The translations under genes were made by a program, and so were the position numbers. A stretch of 64,000 nucleotides of DNA from Ruminococcus sp. Lineage in GTDB: Bacteria > Bacillota > Clostridia > Oscillospirales > Ruminococcaceae. The notes under the pieces were generated by a model. It did not search any database, had not been told where the DNA came from, and was given only the letters and a program-made list of their open reading frames with translations. Shown piece after piece: positions 43,979 through 53,085 of the stretch. Numbering within the stretch: the first letter of the stretch is position 1; each line of letters starts with the position of its first letter. The stretch lies in the NCBI GenBank assembly GCA_015066705.1, contig SVNV01000006.1, positions 23,029 through 87,028 of the forward strand, given 5' to 3'.

Positions 43979-44419
43979 ATGAAATTGCACGAATTATCAC
44001 CTGCAGAAGGCTCAAAGTTTGAATCAAAGAGAATCGGAAGAGGACATGGTTCAGGCTGGGGCAAGACTGCCGGTAAAGGACACAAGGGTCAGAACGCACG
44101 TTCAGGCGGCGGCGTAAAGCCAGGCTTTGAAGGCGGACAGACAAGAATGAGCATGAGAATTCCTAAGAGAGGATTCAATAACATCTTTAGAACAGAATAC
44201 GCAGTAGTAAACGTATCAGACCTTGAAAGATTCAATGACGATGTAGTTGTTGACGTTGAACTTCTCGTAGCTTCAGGCCTTGTAAATGATACCAAGGACG
44301 GAGTTAAGATTCTCGGCAACGGTGAGCTTACAAAGAAGCTTACTGTAAAGGCTGCTAAGTTCTCAGAAACAGCTAAGGAAAAGATTGAAAAGGCAGGCGG
44401 GAAGGTTGAGGTGATTTAA
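43979..44419 (+). CDS. rplO: 50S ribosomal protein L15
   Basis: The 146-residue protein starts [15 protein letters not shown] and has the glycine-rich [19 protein letters not shown] extension that threads into 23S rRNA. It follows AAGGAGGTG and ends 2 bp before secY. Confidence 0.97.
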   Translation: MKLHELSPAEGSKFESKRIGRGHGSGWGKTAGKGHKGQNARSGGGVKPGFEGGQTRMSMRIPKRGFNNIFRTEYAVVNVSDLERFNDDVVVDVELLVASGLVNDTKDGVKILGNGELTKKLTVKAAKFSETAKEKIEKAGGKVEVI

Positions 44420-44421
44420 GC

Positions 44422-45744
44422 ATGTTCGAGACTTTTCGTAATGCTTGGAAAGTTCAAGACCTCAGGAGAAAACTCCTCTTCACACTGTTTATCATCATTG
44501 TTTTCAGAATAGGCGGAGCAATTCCGGTTCCTTTTCTGAATAGTGCAGCAATCCAGAGTTGGTTTGAAAGCAGTGCTTCAGGTACCTTCTTCGGGTATAT
44601 GAATATGCTCTCAGGAGATAACTTCTCAAGAGGTACACTTCTGGCACTTTCAATCGGACCATACATCAATGCACAGATTATTATTCAGCTTTTGACATAC
44701 GCTCTTCCTCCACTTGAAAGACTTTCAAAGGAAGGTCCTGAGGGTAGAAAGAAGCTTAATAAAATCACAAAGGTTGCATCTTTGGCAATCGCTGCATTCC
44801 AGTCATGGGCTTATTACCTCACTCTCAGAAATGCAGGTGCTGTAAGATATGCTCAGGGCGCAACAGCTTTTGACAGAATTTTTGCACAAATCGTAATTAT
44901 TTTCTGTTTTACAGCGGGTGCTTCACTTATCATCTGGTTGGGCGACCAGATTAACGAAAGAGGTATCGGAAATGGTATTTCAATGATACTCTTCGCAGGT
45001 ATTATCGCAAAGGTTCCTTCAGATATCATCGGCCTTATCGGTGGTGCTATCGACAAGGGAGATATCGGAGCATATATACTTGTAGCTTTTGTTGGTGTGC
45101 TCTTCCTTGCGATGATTGGATTCATTATCTTTATGAATCACGCAGAAAGAAGAATTCCTGTTCAGTACGCTAAGCGTGTTGTGGGTAATAAAATGTACGG
45201 CGGTCAGTCATCTTATATTCCAATTAAGATTGCAATGAGCGGTGTTTTGCCAATCATTTTTGCGTCGGCATTTGTTTCACTTCCTTCAACTCTCAGAATG
45301 TTTATTGAGCCAAATCCGGCTTCAACAAACTTCTTTATGAAGGCGTACATCAAGCTTCTTGAATGGTTCAGCTATACACACCCTGTATACGCAATCATTT
45401 ATCTGCTTCTTATCGTAGGATTTAACTACTTCTACGTTTCAATGCAGTATAACCCGATTGAAATTGCTAATAATCTCAGACAGAATAACGGCGGTGTTCC
45501 TGGTATCAGACCAGGTAAGCCAACATCAGACTTTATCTCTAAGATTCTTTCTAAGCTGACATTGTTTGGTGCGTTCTTCTTAGGTATTATTGCTATCATC
45601 CCAATTTTCCTTGCAAAGTTTACAGGACTGAATCTCGCTCTCGGCGGAACTTCAATCCTTATCGTAGTAAGCGTTGCACTTGAAACAGTAAGAGCTCTGG
45701 AATCACAGATGATGATGCGTCATCATAAGGGATTCCTTGAATAA
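44422..45744 (+). CDS. secY: Protein translocase subunit SecY
   Basis: The 440-residue protein has ten membrane helices, the SecY signatures PYINAQIIIQLLTYALP and the N-terminal LRRKLLFTLFIIIVFRIGG. It is the channel of the Sec machinery and exports or inserts the lipoproteins and membrane proteins seen elsewhere here. It starts 2 bp after rplO, so ribosomal protein and translocase synthesis are coupled. Confidence 0.98.
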   Translation: MFETFRNAWKVQDLRRKLLFTLFIIIVFRIGGAIPVPFLNSAAIQSWFESSASGTFFGYMNMLSGDNFSRGTLLALSIGPYINAQIIIQLLTYALPPLERLSKEGPEGRKKLNKITKVASLAIAAFQSWAYYLTLRNAGAVRYAQGATAFDRIFAQIVIIFCFTAGASLIIWLGDQINERGIGNGISMILFAGIIAKVPSDIIGLIGGAIDKGDIGAYILVAFVGVLFLAMIGFIIFMNHAERRIPVQYAKRVVGNKMYGGQSSYIPIKIAMSGVLPIIFASAFVSLPSTLRMFIEPNPASTNFFMKAYIKLLEWFSYTHPVYAIIYLLLIVGFNYFYVSMQYNPIEIANNLRQNNGGVPGIRPGKPTSDFISKILSKLTLFGAFFLGIIAIIPIFLAKFTGLNLALGGTSILIVVSVALETVRALESQMMMRHHKGFLE

Positions 45745-45759
45745 GAAAGGAAATTTATT

Positions 45760-46392
45760 ATGAATCTTATTCTTCTCGGCGCTCCTGGCGCAGGCAAAGG
45801 AACACAGGCAGAGGTTATCTGTGATGCACTTAAGATTCCTGCTATTTCAACAGGAAATATGCTCAGAGCAGCAGTAAAGGCCGGTACAGAGTACGGTCTT
45901 AAGGCTAAGGCTGCTATGGACGCAGGTGCACTTGTTTCTGATGATATCGTAATCGGTATCCTTAAGGACAGAATTAACGAACCTGATGCACAGAACGGCT
46001 TTATCCTTGACGGTTTCCCAAGAACTGTTCCACAGGCTGAAGCACTTGATGCAATGGGTGTTACAATCGACAAGGTTGTAGAAATTTATGTAGCTGATGA
46101 AAAAATTCAGCAGAGACTTTCAGGCAGACGCGTTTGCGAAGTATGCGGAAATTCATACCACGTTGACTTTAAGCCAACTAAGGTAGAAGGCGTATGCGAC
46201 GGCTGCGGCGGTAAGACAGTTATCCGTAAGGATGACGAGCCTGCAACAGTTCTCGACAGACTTAAGACATACCACGAAAAAACAGCTCCTCTCAAGGATT
46301 ACTATGCAAAGCAGGGTAAGCTGGTTACAGTAGAGGGACAGGAAGAAGTTTCTGAAACTTCTAAGCTGACTCTCAAGGCAATCGAGGGCTAA
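45760..46392 (+). CDS. adk: Adenylate kinase, zinc-LID type
   Basis: The 210-residue enzyme has the P-loop [10 protein letters not shown] (7-16), the DGFPRT motif near 84-89, and a LID domain with four Cys (Cys126, 129, 146, 149), which bind zinc as in other Gram-positive forms. It converts AMP and ATP to two ADP. It follows secY by 15 bp and precedes map by one base. Confidence 0.97.
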   Translation: MNLILLGAPGAGKGTQAEVICDALKIPAISTGNMLRAAVKAGTEYGLKAKAAMDAGALVSDDIVIGILKDRINEPDAQNGFILDGFPRTVPQAEALDAMGVTIDKVVEIYVADEKIQQRLSGRRVCEVCGNSYHVDFKPTKVEGVCDGCGGKTVIRKDDEPATVLDRLKTYHEKTAPLKDYYAKQGKLVTVEGQEEVSETSKLTLKAIEG

Positions 46393-46393
46393 A

Positions 46394-47140
46394 ATGGTTG
46401 TAATAAAGTCAAACAGCGAAATCGAAAAGATGCGTAAGGCGGGCGAAATTACCGCCGGCGCTCTTAAGGTTGCCGAAGAAGCAATAAGAATCGGTATGAC
46501 TACCCACGAGCTGGATACGATTATCAGAAAGTATATTACTTCACACGGCGCAAAACCTTCCTTTCTTGGATACGGCGGATTTCCTGCTTCAGCATGTATT
46601 TCAATAAATGATGAGGTTATTCACGGAATTCCAGGGCCAAGAAAAATCGAAGATGGTGATATAGTTTCGGTTGACGTGGGTGCTTATATAAACGGCTATC
46701 ACGGTGACTCGGCTAAGACTTTTGCAGTGGGAAATGTTTCTCTGGAAGCACGTAAGCTTCTGAAGTCAACTGAGGAAAGCCTCTATATCGCAATCGAAAT
46801 GGCAAAGCCGGGTGTAAGACTCGGAGATATCGGTGCCGCAATCGCAAAGCATAATCAGGATAACGGATTTTCTGTTGTCAGAGAATTTGTGGGACACGGC
46901 ATTGGTAAGGATTTGCACGAGGAACCTGAGGTTCCTAACTTCGGTACGGAAGGAAGAGGACTGAGACTTCAGGCGGGTATGGTTATTGCGGTTGAACCTA
47001 TGATAAATATGGGTACCGCAAAAATCAGGATAATGCCTGACAAGTGGACAGTCAAAACATGTGACGGAAAGGTTTCCGCACATTTTGAGCATACAATCGC
47101 TATAACCCAGAACGGTGCAGTTATACTCACCAGAATTTAG
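46394..47140 (+). CDS. map: Methionine aminopeptidase, type I
   Basis: The 248-residue enzyme has the metal ligands of the family: Asp residues in VDVGAYINGYHGDSAKTF, His in FVGHGIG, and Glu residues in VEPMINM and near HFEHTIAI. It removes N-terminal Met from new proteins. It starts one base after the adk stop, and no separate ribosome site is obvious, so it is probably translated by coupling. Confidence 0.96.
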   Translation: MVVIKSNSEIEKMRKAGEITAGALKVAEEAIRIGMTTHELDTIIRKYITSHGAKPSFLGYGGFPASACISINDEVIHGIPGPRKIEDGDIVSVDVGAYINGYHGDSAKTFAVGNVSLEARKLLKSTEESLYIAIEMAKPGVRLGDIGAAIAKHNQDNGFSVVREFVGHGIGKDLHEEPEVPNFGTEGRGLRLQAGMVIAVEPMINMGTAKIRIMPDKWTVKTCDGKVSAHFEHTIAITQNGAVILTRI

Positions 47141-47151
47141 GGGGTAGCGTT

Positions 47152-47412
47152 GTGAATATTAAAATCGGCTCCATAGTAAGAGCTTGTGCTGGTCGTGAGA
47201 AAGACCGCTACATGATAGTGGCACAACTGCACGACGGCTTTGTGGAACTTTGCGACGGAAAAGAGCGAAAGCTTGAAAAACCAAAACGTAAAAACATAAA
47301 GCACATTTCACCCACGCACGAGATTATCAGTATGGAAACGCTGACAAACAAAAAGTTACGAAAAATCTTGACGGAATTTGAAACCCGAAATTCCGAAAAC
47401 CATAACCTTTAA
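47152..47412 (+). CDS. KOW-domain RNA-binding protein (L14e-like), function unknown
   Basis: The 86-residue basic protein begins with [21 protein letters not shown], a KOW/SH3-like strand pattern like that of archaeal and eukaryotic L14e/L27e. Proteins like this sit between map and infA in many Firmicutes; their role is unknown, but RNA or ribosome binding is likely. GTG start behind GGGGGTAG. It ends 14 bp before infA. Confidence 0.8.
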   Translation: MNIKIGSIVRACAGREKDRYMIVAQLHDGFVELCDGKERKLEKPKRKNIKHISPTHEIISMETLTNKKLRKILTEFETRNSENHNL

Positions 47413-47426
47413 GGGAGGTAATGAGA

Positions 47427-47645
47427 ATGTCAAAGGAAGATGTAATTGAAGTTGAAGGAACAGTCCTTGAAGCTTTGCCAAATGCAATGTTTAAGGTTGA
47501 ACTTTCAAACGGACACGTAATTCTCGGCCATGTATCAGGAAAGCTGAGAATGAATTACATTCGTATTGTTCCCGGTGATAAGGTTACTGTCGAGATGTCA
47601 CCGTATGACTTGACAAAGGGAAGAATTACTTGGAGAGCTAAGTAA
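47427..47645 (+). CDS. infA: Translation initiation factor IF-1
   Basis: The 72-residue protein has the normal IF-1 length and motifs: [19 protein letters not shown] and a [13 protein letters not shown] end. It binds the A site of the 30S subunit during initiation. The ATG at 47427 was preferred to one six bases earlier because the site AAGGGAGG is then correctly spaced. Confidence 0.97.
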   Translation: MSKEDVIEVEGTVLEALPNAMFKVELSNGHVILGHVSGKLRMNYIRIVPGDKVTVEMSPYDLTKGRITWRAK

Positions 47646-47712
47646 TAACCACAAAAGGTATTTAAGAGTTTTGAGCTAAAAGCTCATGTCGTAAATCAAA
47701 GGAGGTATTTCA

Positions 47713-47826
47713 ATGAAAGTAAGACCTTCAGTTAAGCCTATCTGCGAAAAGTGCAAGGTTATTAAGCGTAAAGGAAAGATTATGGTAATTTGCGCAAACC
47801 CAAAGCATAAGCAGCGTCAGGGCTAA
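47713..47826 (+). CDS. rpmJ: 50S ribosomal protein L36, zinc-binding type
   Basis: This 37-residue protein ([18 protein letters not shown] at the start) has the zinc ligands Cys11, Cys14, Cys27 and His33, so it is the zinc-containing C+ form. AAGGAGG precedes it at good spacing. It lies in the usual infA-rpmJ-rpsM order. Confidence 0.97.
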   Translation: MKVRPSVKPICEKCKVIKRKGKIMVICANPKHKQRQG

Positions 47827-47855
47827 CATACCATCAATGGAGGTGCAGTTAAACT

Positions 47856-48224
47856 ATGGCTCGTATTGCCGGAATCGACCTGCCAAGAGATAAGAGAGTT
47901 GAAATCGGACTCACATATATCTACGGAATCGGTCAGAAAACAGCAGAAAAGATTCTCGCTGAAACAGGTGTAAATCCTGATATTAGAGTAAAGGACTTGT
48001 CAGAAGACGATGTAGCAAAGCTTCGTGAATACATCGACAAGAACCTCACAGTAGAAGGCGACCTTAGAAGAAATGTTGCTCTTAACATTAAGAGACTTAC
48101 AGAAATCGGTTGCTACCGTGGTCTCCGTCACAGAAAGGGTCTCCCTGTAAGAGGACAGAGAACAAAGACAAATGCAAGAACTCGTAAGGGTCCTGTAAAG
48201 ACAATTGCAAATAAGAAGAAGTAA
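47856..48224 (+). CDS. rpsM: 30S ribosomal protein S13
   Basis: The 122-residue protein starts [20 protein letters not shown] and ends in the basic [19 protein letters not shown] tail that contacts tRNA. It begins the alpha part of the superoperon and follows GGAGGTG. Confidence 0.98.
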   Translation: MARIAGIDLPRDKRVEIGLTYIYGIGQKTAEKILAETGVNPDIRVKDLSEDDVAKLREYIDKNLTVEGDLRRNVALNIKRLTEIGCYRGLRHRKGLPVRGQRTKTNARTRKGPVKTIANKKK

Positions 48225-48238
48225 GGAGGGTGTGAACA

Positions 48239-48637
48239 ATGGCTCAGGCTAAGAAGAAGACTACTATCCGTCGTAGACGTGAAAGAAAGAACATTGAACA
48301 GGGACAGGTTCATATCCAGTCTACTTTCAATAACACAATTGTAACAATCACAGATATGCAGGGAAATGCAATTTCATGGGCTTCAGCTGGCGGACTTGGC
48401 TTCAGAGGTTCAAAGAAGTCAACACCATTCGCAGCACAGACAGCAGCAGAAGTTGCAGCAAGAGCTGCTAAGGAACACGGCCTTAAGGTTGTAGAAGTAT
48501 TCGTTAAGGGACCTGGTGCAGGAAGAGAAGCTGCAATCAGAGCTCTTCAGACAGAAGAACTCGAAGTTCGTCTTATCAAGGACGTAACACCAATTCCACA
48601 CAACGGATGCCGTCCACCAAAGAGAAGACGTGTATAA
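48239..48637 (+). CDS. rpsK: 30S ribosomal protein S11
   Basis: The 132-residue protein has [19 protein letters not shown] and the end [18 protein letters not shown], characteristic of S11, which forms part of the mRNA exit cleft. It starts 14 bp after rpsM. Confidence 0.98.
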   Translation: MAQAKKKTTIRRRRERKNIEQGQVHIQSTFNNTIVTITDMQGNAISWASAGGLGFRGSKKSTPFAAQTAAEVAARAAKEHGLKVVEVFVKGPGAGREAAIRALQTEELEVRLIKDVTPIPHNGCRPPKRRRV

Positions 48638-48645
48638 TTTATAAA

Positions 48646-48699
48646 TTTGAGTTACTTGTTTTACTCAAAGTCGGGTAAAGGAAGGTCCTTAAAACCCGA
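48646..48699 (+). promoter_or_regulatory. Hairpin-rich spacer upstream of rpsD
   Basis: In the 90-bp gap before rpsD two stems occur: TTTGAGT/ACTCAAA (48646-48669) and a longer TCGGGT..AAGGA/TCCTT..ACCCGA (48671-48699). It may be a control site for S4, which in Bacillus regulates its own gene, or an mRNA processing site. Confidence 0.4.
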
Positions 48700-48727
48700 T
48701 ACTATTTAGAAAACGGAGGAAAAAATT

Positions 48728-49324
48728 ATGGCAGTAAGCAGAGAACCAATTCTTAAGAGATGTAAAGCTCTCGGAATCAGCCCAATGGTAATGGGTGTTG
48801 CTAAGGAAACAAAGCGTGACCCAAATGCAAACAAGAGAAAGAAAGTAAGTGAATACGGACTTCAGCTCAGAGAAAAGCAGAAGCTCAAGTTCATCTACGG
48901 AATGCTCGAAAAGCAGTTCCACCACTACTTTGAACTTGCAGAAAAGATGGAAGGCCAGGCTGGTTCAAACCTTCTTACTATGCTTGAAACAAGACTTGAC
49001 AACGTAGTTTTCAGAATGGGTCTTGCAATGACAAGAAGAGAAGCAAGACAGCTTGTTGTTCATGGTCACTTCGACGTGAACGGAAGCAGAGTTGACATTC
49101 CTTCATACAGAATCAAGGTTGGAGATGTTATCTCACTCAGAGAAAACTCAAAGAAGAGCGTTAAGTTCAAGGAAATCGTAGAAGCTACAAACGGCAGACT
49201 TGTTCCAACATGGCTTGATATGAACAAGGATGCACAGACAGCTAAGGTTACAAGACTTCCTGCTAAGGAAGACCTCGACTACGAAATCGAAGAACACCTT
49301 ATTGTTGAGTTGTACTCAAAATAA
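48728..49324 (+). CDS. rpsD: 30S ribosomal protein S4
   Basis: The 198-residue protein has the S4 RNA-binding domain (about 87-150: TRLDNVVFRMGLAMTRREAR and VVHGHFDVNG). It lacks the N-terminal zinc Cys cluster found in some S4 proteins, having Cys only at the start (RCKALG). S4 nucleates 30S assembly and often controls its own operon. Confidence 0.97.
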   Translation: MAVSREPILKRCKALGISPMVMGVAKETKRDPNANKRKKVSEYGLQLREKQKLKFIYGMLEKQFHHYFELAEKMEGQAGSNLLTMLETRLDNVVFRMGLAMTRREARQLVVHGHFDVNGSRVDIPSYRIKVGDVISLRENSKKSVKFKEIVEATNGRLVPTWLDMNKDAQTAKVTRLPAKEDLDYEIEEHLIVELYSK

Positions 49325-49325
49325 T

Positions 49326-49396
49326 CGATATAGCTTTATGTCCTTGGTGGAACGCTGCCTTAACAACGATTTTGGCAGGTTCCTTAAGGAATATCG
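49326..49396 (+). promoter_or_regulatory. Long folded spacer between rpsD and rpoA
   Basis: The 128-bp gap can form one extended stem: CGATAT/ATATCG outermost, then TCCTT/AAGGA, GGAAC/GTTCC and CTGCC/GGCAG around a 14-base loop. No T run follows, so it is more like a protein-binding or processing structure than a terminator. Confidence 0.5.
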
Positions 49397-49452
49397 CTTG
49401 ATTCATTCGCTAAAAACCACAATTAAGTTTTTTTAAAACGGGAGGGTTTTAA

Positions 49453-50412
49453 ATGCTGGAAAAAATCGAAAAGCCTGAAATCGAATGCAGAGACCTCAAA
49501 AGTGACGGGACATACGGCAAGTTTGTTCTTGCACCTTTGGAGCGTGGCTATGGTACAACTCTTGGAAACAGCCTCAGAAGAGTACTTCTTTCATCACTTC
49601 CTGGTGTAGCAGTTACATCAGTAAAGATTGACGGAGTACACCACGAGCTTTCAACAATCCCTGGAGTAAAGGAAGATGTTACTGAAATCATTCTTAACCT
49701 TAAGGGACTTACAGCAAAGCTTGAGGGCGAAGGTCCTAAGACAGTTTATATCGAAGCTGAAGGTGAATGTGTAGTTACAGCCGGAGATATTAAAACTGAC
49801 TCAGAAGTAACAATTCTTGTTCCGGATATGCATATCGCAACTCTCGGAGCAGGTGCTAAGCTCTATATGGAAATCGTTCTCGACAAGGGAAGAGGATACG
49901 TTTCTGCAGAAAAGAATAAAGCTGCAATGGTAAATGCTCCAATCGGAATCATTGCTGTTGACAGTATTTACACACCGGTATTAAAGGTAAATTACACAGT
50001 GGAAAACGCTCGTGTAGGACAGATTACCGACTACGATAAGCTTATTATCGAGGTTTGGACCGATGGAACAATCTCGGCTAAGGAAGCTATCTCAATAGCA
50101 GCCAAACTCCTCACTGAGCATCTTAATCTCTTCATTGACTTGTCAGAAGAAGCAAGCGTTGTTGAGATGATGGCAGAAAAGGATGACAAGGGTAAGGAAA
50201 AAATCCTTGAGATGACCATTGAGGAACTTGACTTGTCTGTACGTTCATTTAACTGTCTTAAGCGTGCAGGAATTAATACCGTAAACGACTTGATTGAAAA
50301 GAGTGAAGAGGAAATGATGAAGGTCAGAAACCTCGGAAAGAAGTCGTTTGATGAGGTTAAGGAAAAGCTCAAGTCTTTGGGTTATGACCTTAGCTCAGAA
50401 GATAATGATTAA
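49453..50412 (+). CDS. rpoA: DNA-directed RNA polymerase subunit alpha
   Basis: The 319-residue protein has the N-terminal assembly domain (about 1-230, with [20 protein letters not shown]) and a C-terminal domain (about 245-310) with [20 protein letters not shown] and [11 protein letters not shown], which binds promoter UP elements and activators. It is complete and behind GGGAGG. Confidence 0.98.
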   Translation: MLEKIEKPEIECRDLKSDGTYGKFVLAPLERGYGTTLGNSLRRVLLSSLPGVAVTSVKIDGVHHELSTIPGVKEDVTEIILNLKGLTAKLEGEGPKTVYIEAEGECVVTAGDIKTDSEVTILVPDMHIATLGAGAKLYMEIVLDKGRGYVSAEKNKAAMVNAPIGIIAVDSIYTPVLKVNYTVENARVGQITDYDKLIIEVWTDGTISAKEAISIAAKLLTEHLNLFIDLSEEASVVEMMAEKDDKGKEKILEMTIEELDLSVRSFNCLKRAGINTVNDLIEKSEEEMMKVRNLGKKSFDEVKEKLKSLGYDLSSEDND

Positions 50413-50428
50413 TAAGGAGTGAATATCT

Positions 50429-50770
50429 ATGCCAGGTACAAGAAAGCTGGGAAGAGCAACCGACCACAGAAAAGCAATGCTCAGAGCAATGGTTACCTTC
50501 CTTCTCGAAAACGGTAAGATTGAAACAACTGTAACCAGAGCTAAAGAAGTAAGCGCTATGACTGAAAAGATGATTACTTTGGGTAAGGTGGGCGACCTCC
50601 ACTCAAAGCGTCAGGTTCTTGCATACGTAACAAAGGAAAGCGTTGCTAAGAAGCTTTTTGACGAAATCGCACCAAGCTACGCAGAGCGTAAGGGCGGTTA
50701 TACAAAGATTATCAAGATTGGACCACGTCGTGGTGACGCTGCTGAAATGGCTATTATTCAGCTTGTTTAA
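50429..50770 (+). CDS. rplQ: 50S ribosomal protein L17
   Basis: The 113-residue protein starts [20 protein letters not shown] and has the short C-terminus of bacterial L17. It is the last gene of the superoperon, 16 bp after rpoA, and a strong terminator follows. Confidence 0.97.
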   Translation: MPGTRKLGRATDHRKAMLRAMVTFLLENGKIETTVTRAKEVSAMTEKMITLGKVGDLHSKRQVLAYVTKESVAKKLFDEIAPSYAERKGGYTKIIKIGPRRGDAAEMAIIQLV

Positions 50771-50786
50771 TTTGATACCAATAAAT

Positions 50787-50820
50787 AAAGAGTATTCCGT
50801 AAGGGGATACTCTTTTTTTG
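50787..50820 (+). terminator. Terminator of the ribosomal superoperon
   Basis: AAAGAGTATTCC and GGGATACTCTTT (one wobble) form a 12-bp stem followed by eight or more T. Confidence 0.95.
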
Positions 50821-50849
50821 TTGCTTTTATTCTGATTTTGTGGTAAAAT
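50821..50849 (+). promoter_or_regulatory. Possible promoter of the purine nucleoside phosphorylase gene
   Basis: TTGCTT, 17 bp, TAAAAT, immediately after the terminator and 31 bp before the start codon. Confidence 0.5.
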
Positions 50850-50879
50850 CAAAATATATTCAGTTGATGAGGTGAATTT

Positions 50880-51710
50880 ATGAATAAGGTTTATGAAAAG
50901 CTTTTGAAAAGCTATGATAGTATCAAGGAGAAAATTCCTTTTACTCCGAAGGTCGCACTGATTTTAGGCTCGGGCCTGGGGGATTTTGCAGAAAGCCTTG
51001 ATATCAAGGGTAGTATTGACTATAACACTATTGAGGGATTTCCTGTTTCTACTGTGGCAGGCCATAAGGGAAGATTTGTTTTTGCTGACGTTGAAGGCGT
51101 GCCGACGGTAATTATGCAGGGCAGAGTACATCTTTACGAGGGCTATGAGCCGACAGATGTGGTGCTTCCTGTACGCCTTATGAAAATGATGGGTGCAGAT
51201 ATTCTTTTTGTTACAAACGCAGCAGGAGGCGTGAATTACGACTTCAAGGCTGGCGATTTGATGCTGATTAGCGACCATATTTCAAGCTTTGTTCCAAGCG
51301 CACTTAAGGGTGAAAACATCGACGAGCTTGGCGTGCGTTTCCCGGATATGTCTGATATCTACGACAAGGAAATCTGCGGGCTTATCGAGAAGGTTGCAAA
51401 GGAAAACCAGATTGAAATCAAAAAGGGAGTTTACCTCCAGACGGCAGGACCGGCATACGAAAGCAAAGCGGAAATCAGAATGTTCAGAATTCTCGGAGCT
51501 GACGCCGTGGGTATGTCAACAGCAATCGAAACAACGGTAGCAAACCATATGGGAATGAAAATCTGCGGAATTTCCTGTATTTCAAACCTTGCCTGCGGTA
51601 TGACAGACAATCCTCTTACTCACGAGGAAGTCAAGGAAACTGCCGACAGAACAGCACCGGTATTTAAGAAGCTTGTTTCAAAGATTATCGGAGAGCTTGG
51701 CAAAATGTAA
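50880..51710 (+). CDS. punA: Purine nucleoside phosphorylase (trimeric type)
   Basis: The 276-residue enzyme has the PNP motifs LILGSGLGDFAESL, GHKGRF, GRVHLYEGYEP, NAAGGVNYDF and the Glu-containing YLQTAGPAYESKAEIRMFR (phosphate, sugar and purine site). It splits inosine, guanosine or their deoxy forms with phosphate, for purine salvage. It has its own promoter and ends at a strong hairpin. Confidence 0.93.
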   Translation: MNKVYEKLLKSYDSIKEKIPFTPKVALILGSGLGDFAESLDIKGSIDYNTIEGFPVSTVAGHKGRFVFADVEGVPTVIMQGRVHLYEGYEPTDVVLPVRLMKMMGADILFVTNAAGGVNYDFKAGDLMLISDHISSFVPSALKGENIDELGVRFPDMSDIYDKEICGLIEKVAKENQIEIKKGVYLQTAGPAYESKAEIRMFRILGADAVGMSTAIETTVANHMGMKICGISCISNLACGMTDNPLTHEEVKETADRTAPVFKKLVSKIIGELGKM

Positions 51711-51714
51711 AATA

Positions 51715-51746
51715 AAAGCGTACGGATTTCCCGTACGCTTTTTGTT
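51715..51746. terminator. Terminator between punA and the GH130 gene
   Basis: AAAGCGTACGG and CCGTACGCTTT form an 11-bp stem with a T tail; A-rich flanks let it work on the minus strand as well. The hairpin is nearly the same as that at 6836. Confidence 0.9.
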
Positions 51747-51752
51747 TGATAA

Positions 51753-52751
51753 TCAGACAGACGAATGTGTTTTCACATATTCAACTACTTCATCAACCTT
51801 GCAGAAAGCAAGTCCTACAACTGTGTCAGCACAGCCGTAGTAAATCGCAATTCTTCCTGTATCCTTGTCGCAGAGTGTAGCACAAGGAAAAGTAACATTC
51901 TGAACGTCGCCAACACATTCGTAAAGCTCCTGCGGGCTGAGAAGATATTCGGCACATCTGTATTTAACTTTCCACGGCTGGTCTTTGTCAAGAATACAAG
52001 CCGAGAATGAATAAACAAAACCATTACAGCTTTCAAGAACACCGTGGTAGAAACAGAGCCAGCCTTCTGAGGTTTCAATAGGAATAGGACCAGCACCAAT
52101 CTTTTTTGATTCCCAACCTCTGAGTGGCCCCATAACGTGTCTGTGCTCACCCCAGTATTTCATATCAGGTGACTGTGAAATGTACATATCACCAAAGGGT
52201 GTGTGGCCTGAGTCAGACGGTCTTGAAAACATAACATACTTTCCGTTTATCTTTCTTGGAAAAAGTACGCCGTTTCTGTTAAAAGGCAGAAATGCGTTTT
52301 CAAGCTGATAGAATGTCTTGAAATCATATGTGTAAGCAACTCCGATTGTAGGCTTCCAGCCGTAAGCGTTGCACCATGTAACATAATATCTGTCTTCAAT
52401 CCAGCATACTCTCGGGTCGTAACCGTAGCCCCATTGATTTACTTCTTCAGTAGCAGGGTCAGCCTGAACAAAATGAATTCTTTCAGGATCAAGAGTCCAG
52501 TTTATGCCGTCATCGGAAAACCCTGCGTGAAGCTCCATATTTCTCTGCTTGTCATCACATCGGAAAACACCTGCAAATTTCCCATTAAAAGTAACAACCG
52601 CCGAGTTGAAAATAGAATTAGATGTAGGAATGAGATTTCTCGGTATTACAGGGTTTTTATCGTATCTCCAGACGATGTCTGTTGAGCCTTCAGGTCTGTC
52701 CTGCCAAGGGATATTAGGGATTGATTCGCCGTTTATGATGTATGCAGCCAT
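51753..52751 (-). CDS. GH130 family glycoside phosphorylase (beta-mannoside type)
   Basis: The 332-residue protein resembles GH130 five-bladed propeller enzymes: [38 protein letters not shown] and the phosphate-binding [16 protein letters not shown] region. GH130 enzymes phosphorolyse beta-1,4-mannosides (mannosylglucose or mannooligosaccharides) to mannose-1-phosphate. That fits a gut or rumen plant-fibre user. The exact substrate is not readable. The ATG at 52751 was chosen because AAAGGTGG lies 8 bases ahead. No transporter gene is adjacent. Confidence 0.87.
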   Translation of the reverse strand: MAAYIINGESIPNIPWQDRPEGSTDIVWRYDKNPVIPRNLIPTSNSIFNSAVVTFNGKFAGVFRCDDKQRNMELHAGFSDDGINWTLDPERIHFVQADPATEEVNQWGYGYDPRVCWIEDRYYVTWCNAYGWKPTIGVAYTYDFKTFYQLENAFLPFNRNGVLFPRKINGKYVMFSRPSDSGHTPFGDMYISQSPDMKYWGEHRHVMGPLRGWESKKIGAGPIPIETSEGWLCFYHGVLESCNGFVYSFSACILDKDQPWKVKYRCAEYLLSPQELYECVGDVQNVTFPCATLCDKDTGRIAIYYGCADTVVGLAFCKVDEVVEYVKTHSSV

Positions 52752-52812
52752 ATTGATTTCCACCTTTCATATTTCGGGATAAAAAATCCTTTTTTGCTTA
52801 TCGCTTACCATT

Positions 52813-52841
52813 ATTAAACCACAACCCAAAGAACTTTTCAA
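52813..52841 (-). promoter_or_regulatory. Promoter of the GH130 gene
   Basis: TTGAAA, 17 bp, TTTAAT on the minus strand, about 60 bp before the start codon. The 334-bp divergent spacer also holds AAAACGTTTAAA (52857), a LacI-operator-like palindrome, but nothing else recognisable. Confidence 0.55.
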
Positions 52842-53015
52842 GACCGATTTTTCAGAGAAAACGTTTAAATAGGGCATTTAATAATTTTTTTACAATTTAA
52901 GCGGTGTAAATAGCAAAATCGGGTTTAATATATTTGCAATTTGTCGGCATAAAATCTTCGGAAAATAATTAAACCAAGAAAGATATAAAAAATATTTCAA
53001 AACTGAAAAAACCAG

Positions 53016-53044
53016 TAGACAATAGGAAGATTTTTTGGTAAAAT
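53016..53044 (+). promoter_or_regulatory. Promoter of the adaptor-permease operon
   Basis: TAGACA, 17 bp, TAAAAT, 42 bp before the adaptor start codon. Confidence 0.55.
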
Positions 53045-53085
53045 AAATGAAAACGGAACTATTTATTGAAAGGAAATCGTTTTGT

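Noticed and set aside
52857..52868. LacI-type operator AAAACGTTTAAA upstream of GH130
   Set aside because: Short and one of many AT-rich palindromes; no regulator gene is adjacent, so it is mentioned only within the promoter entry.
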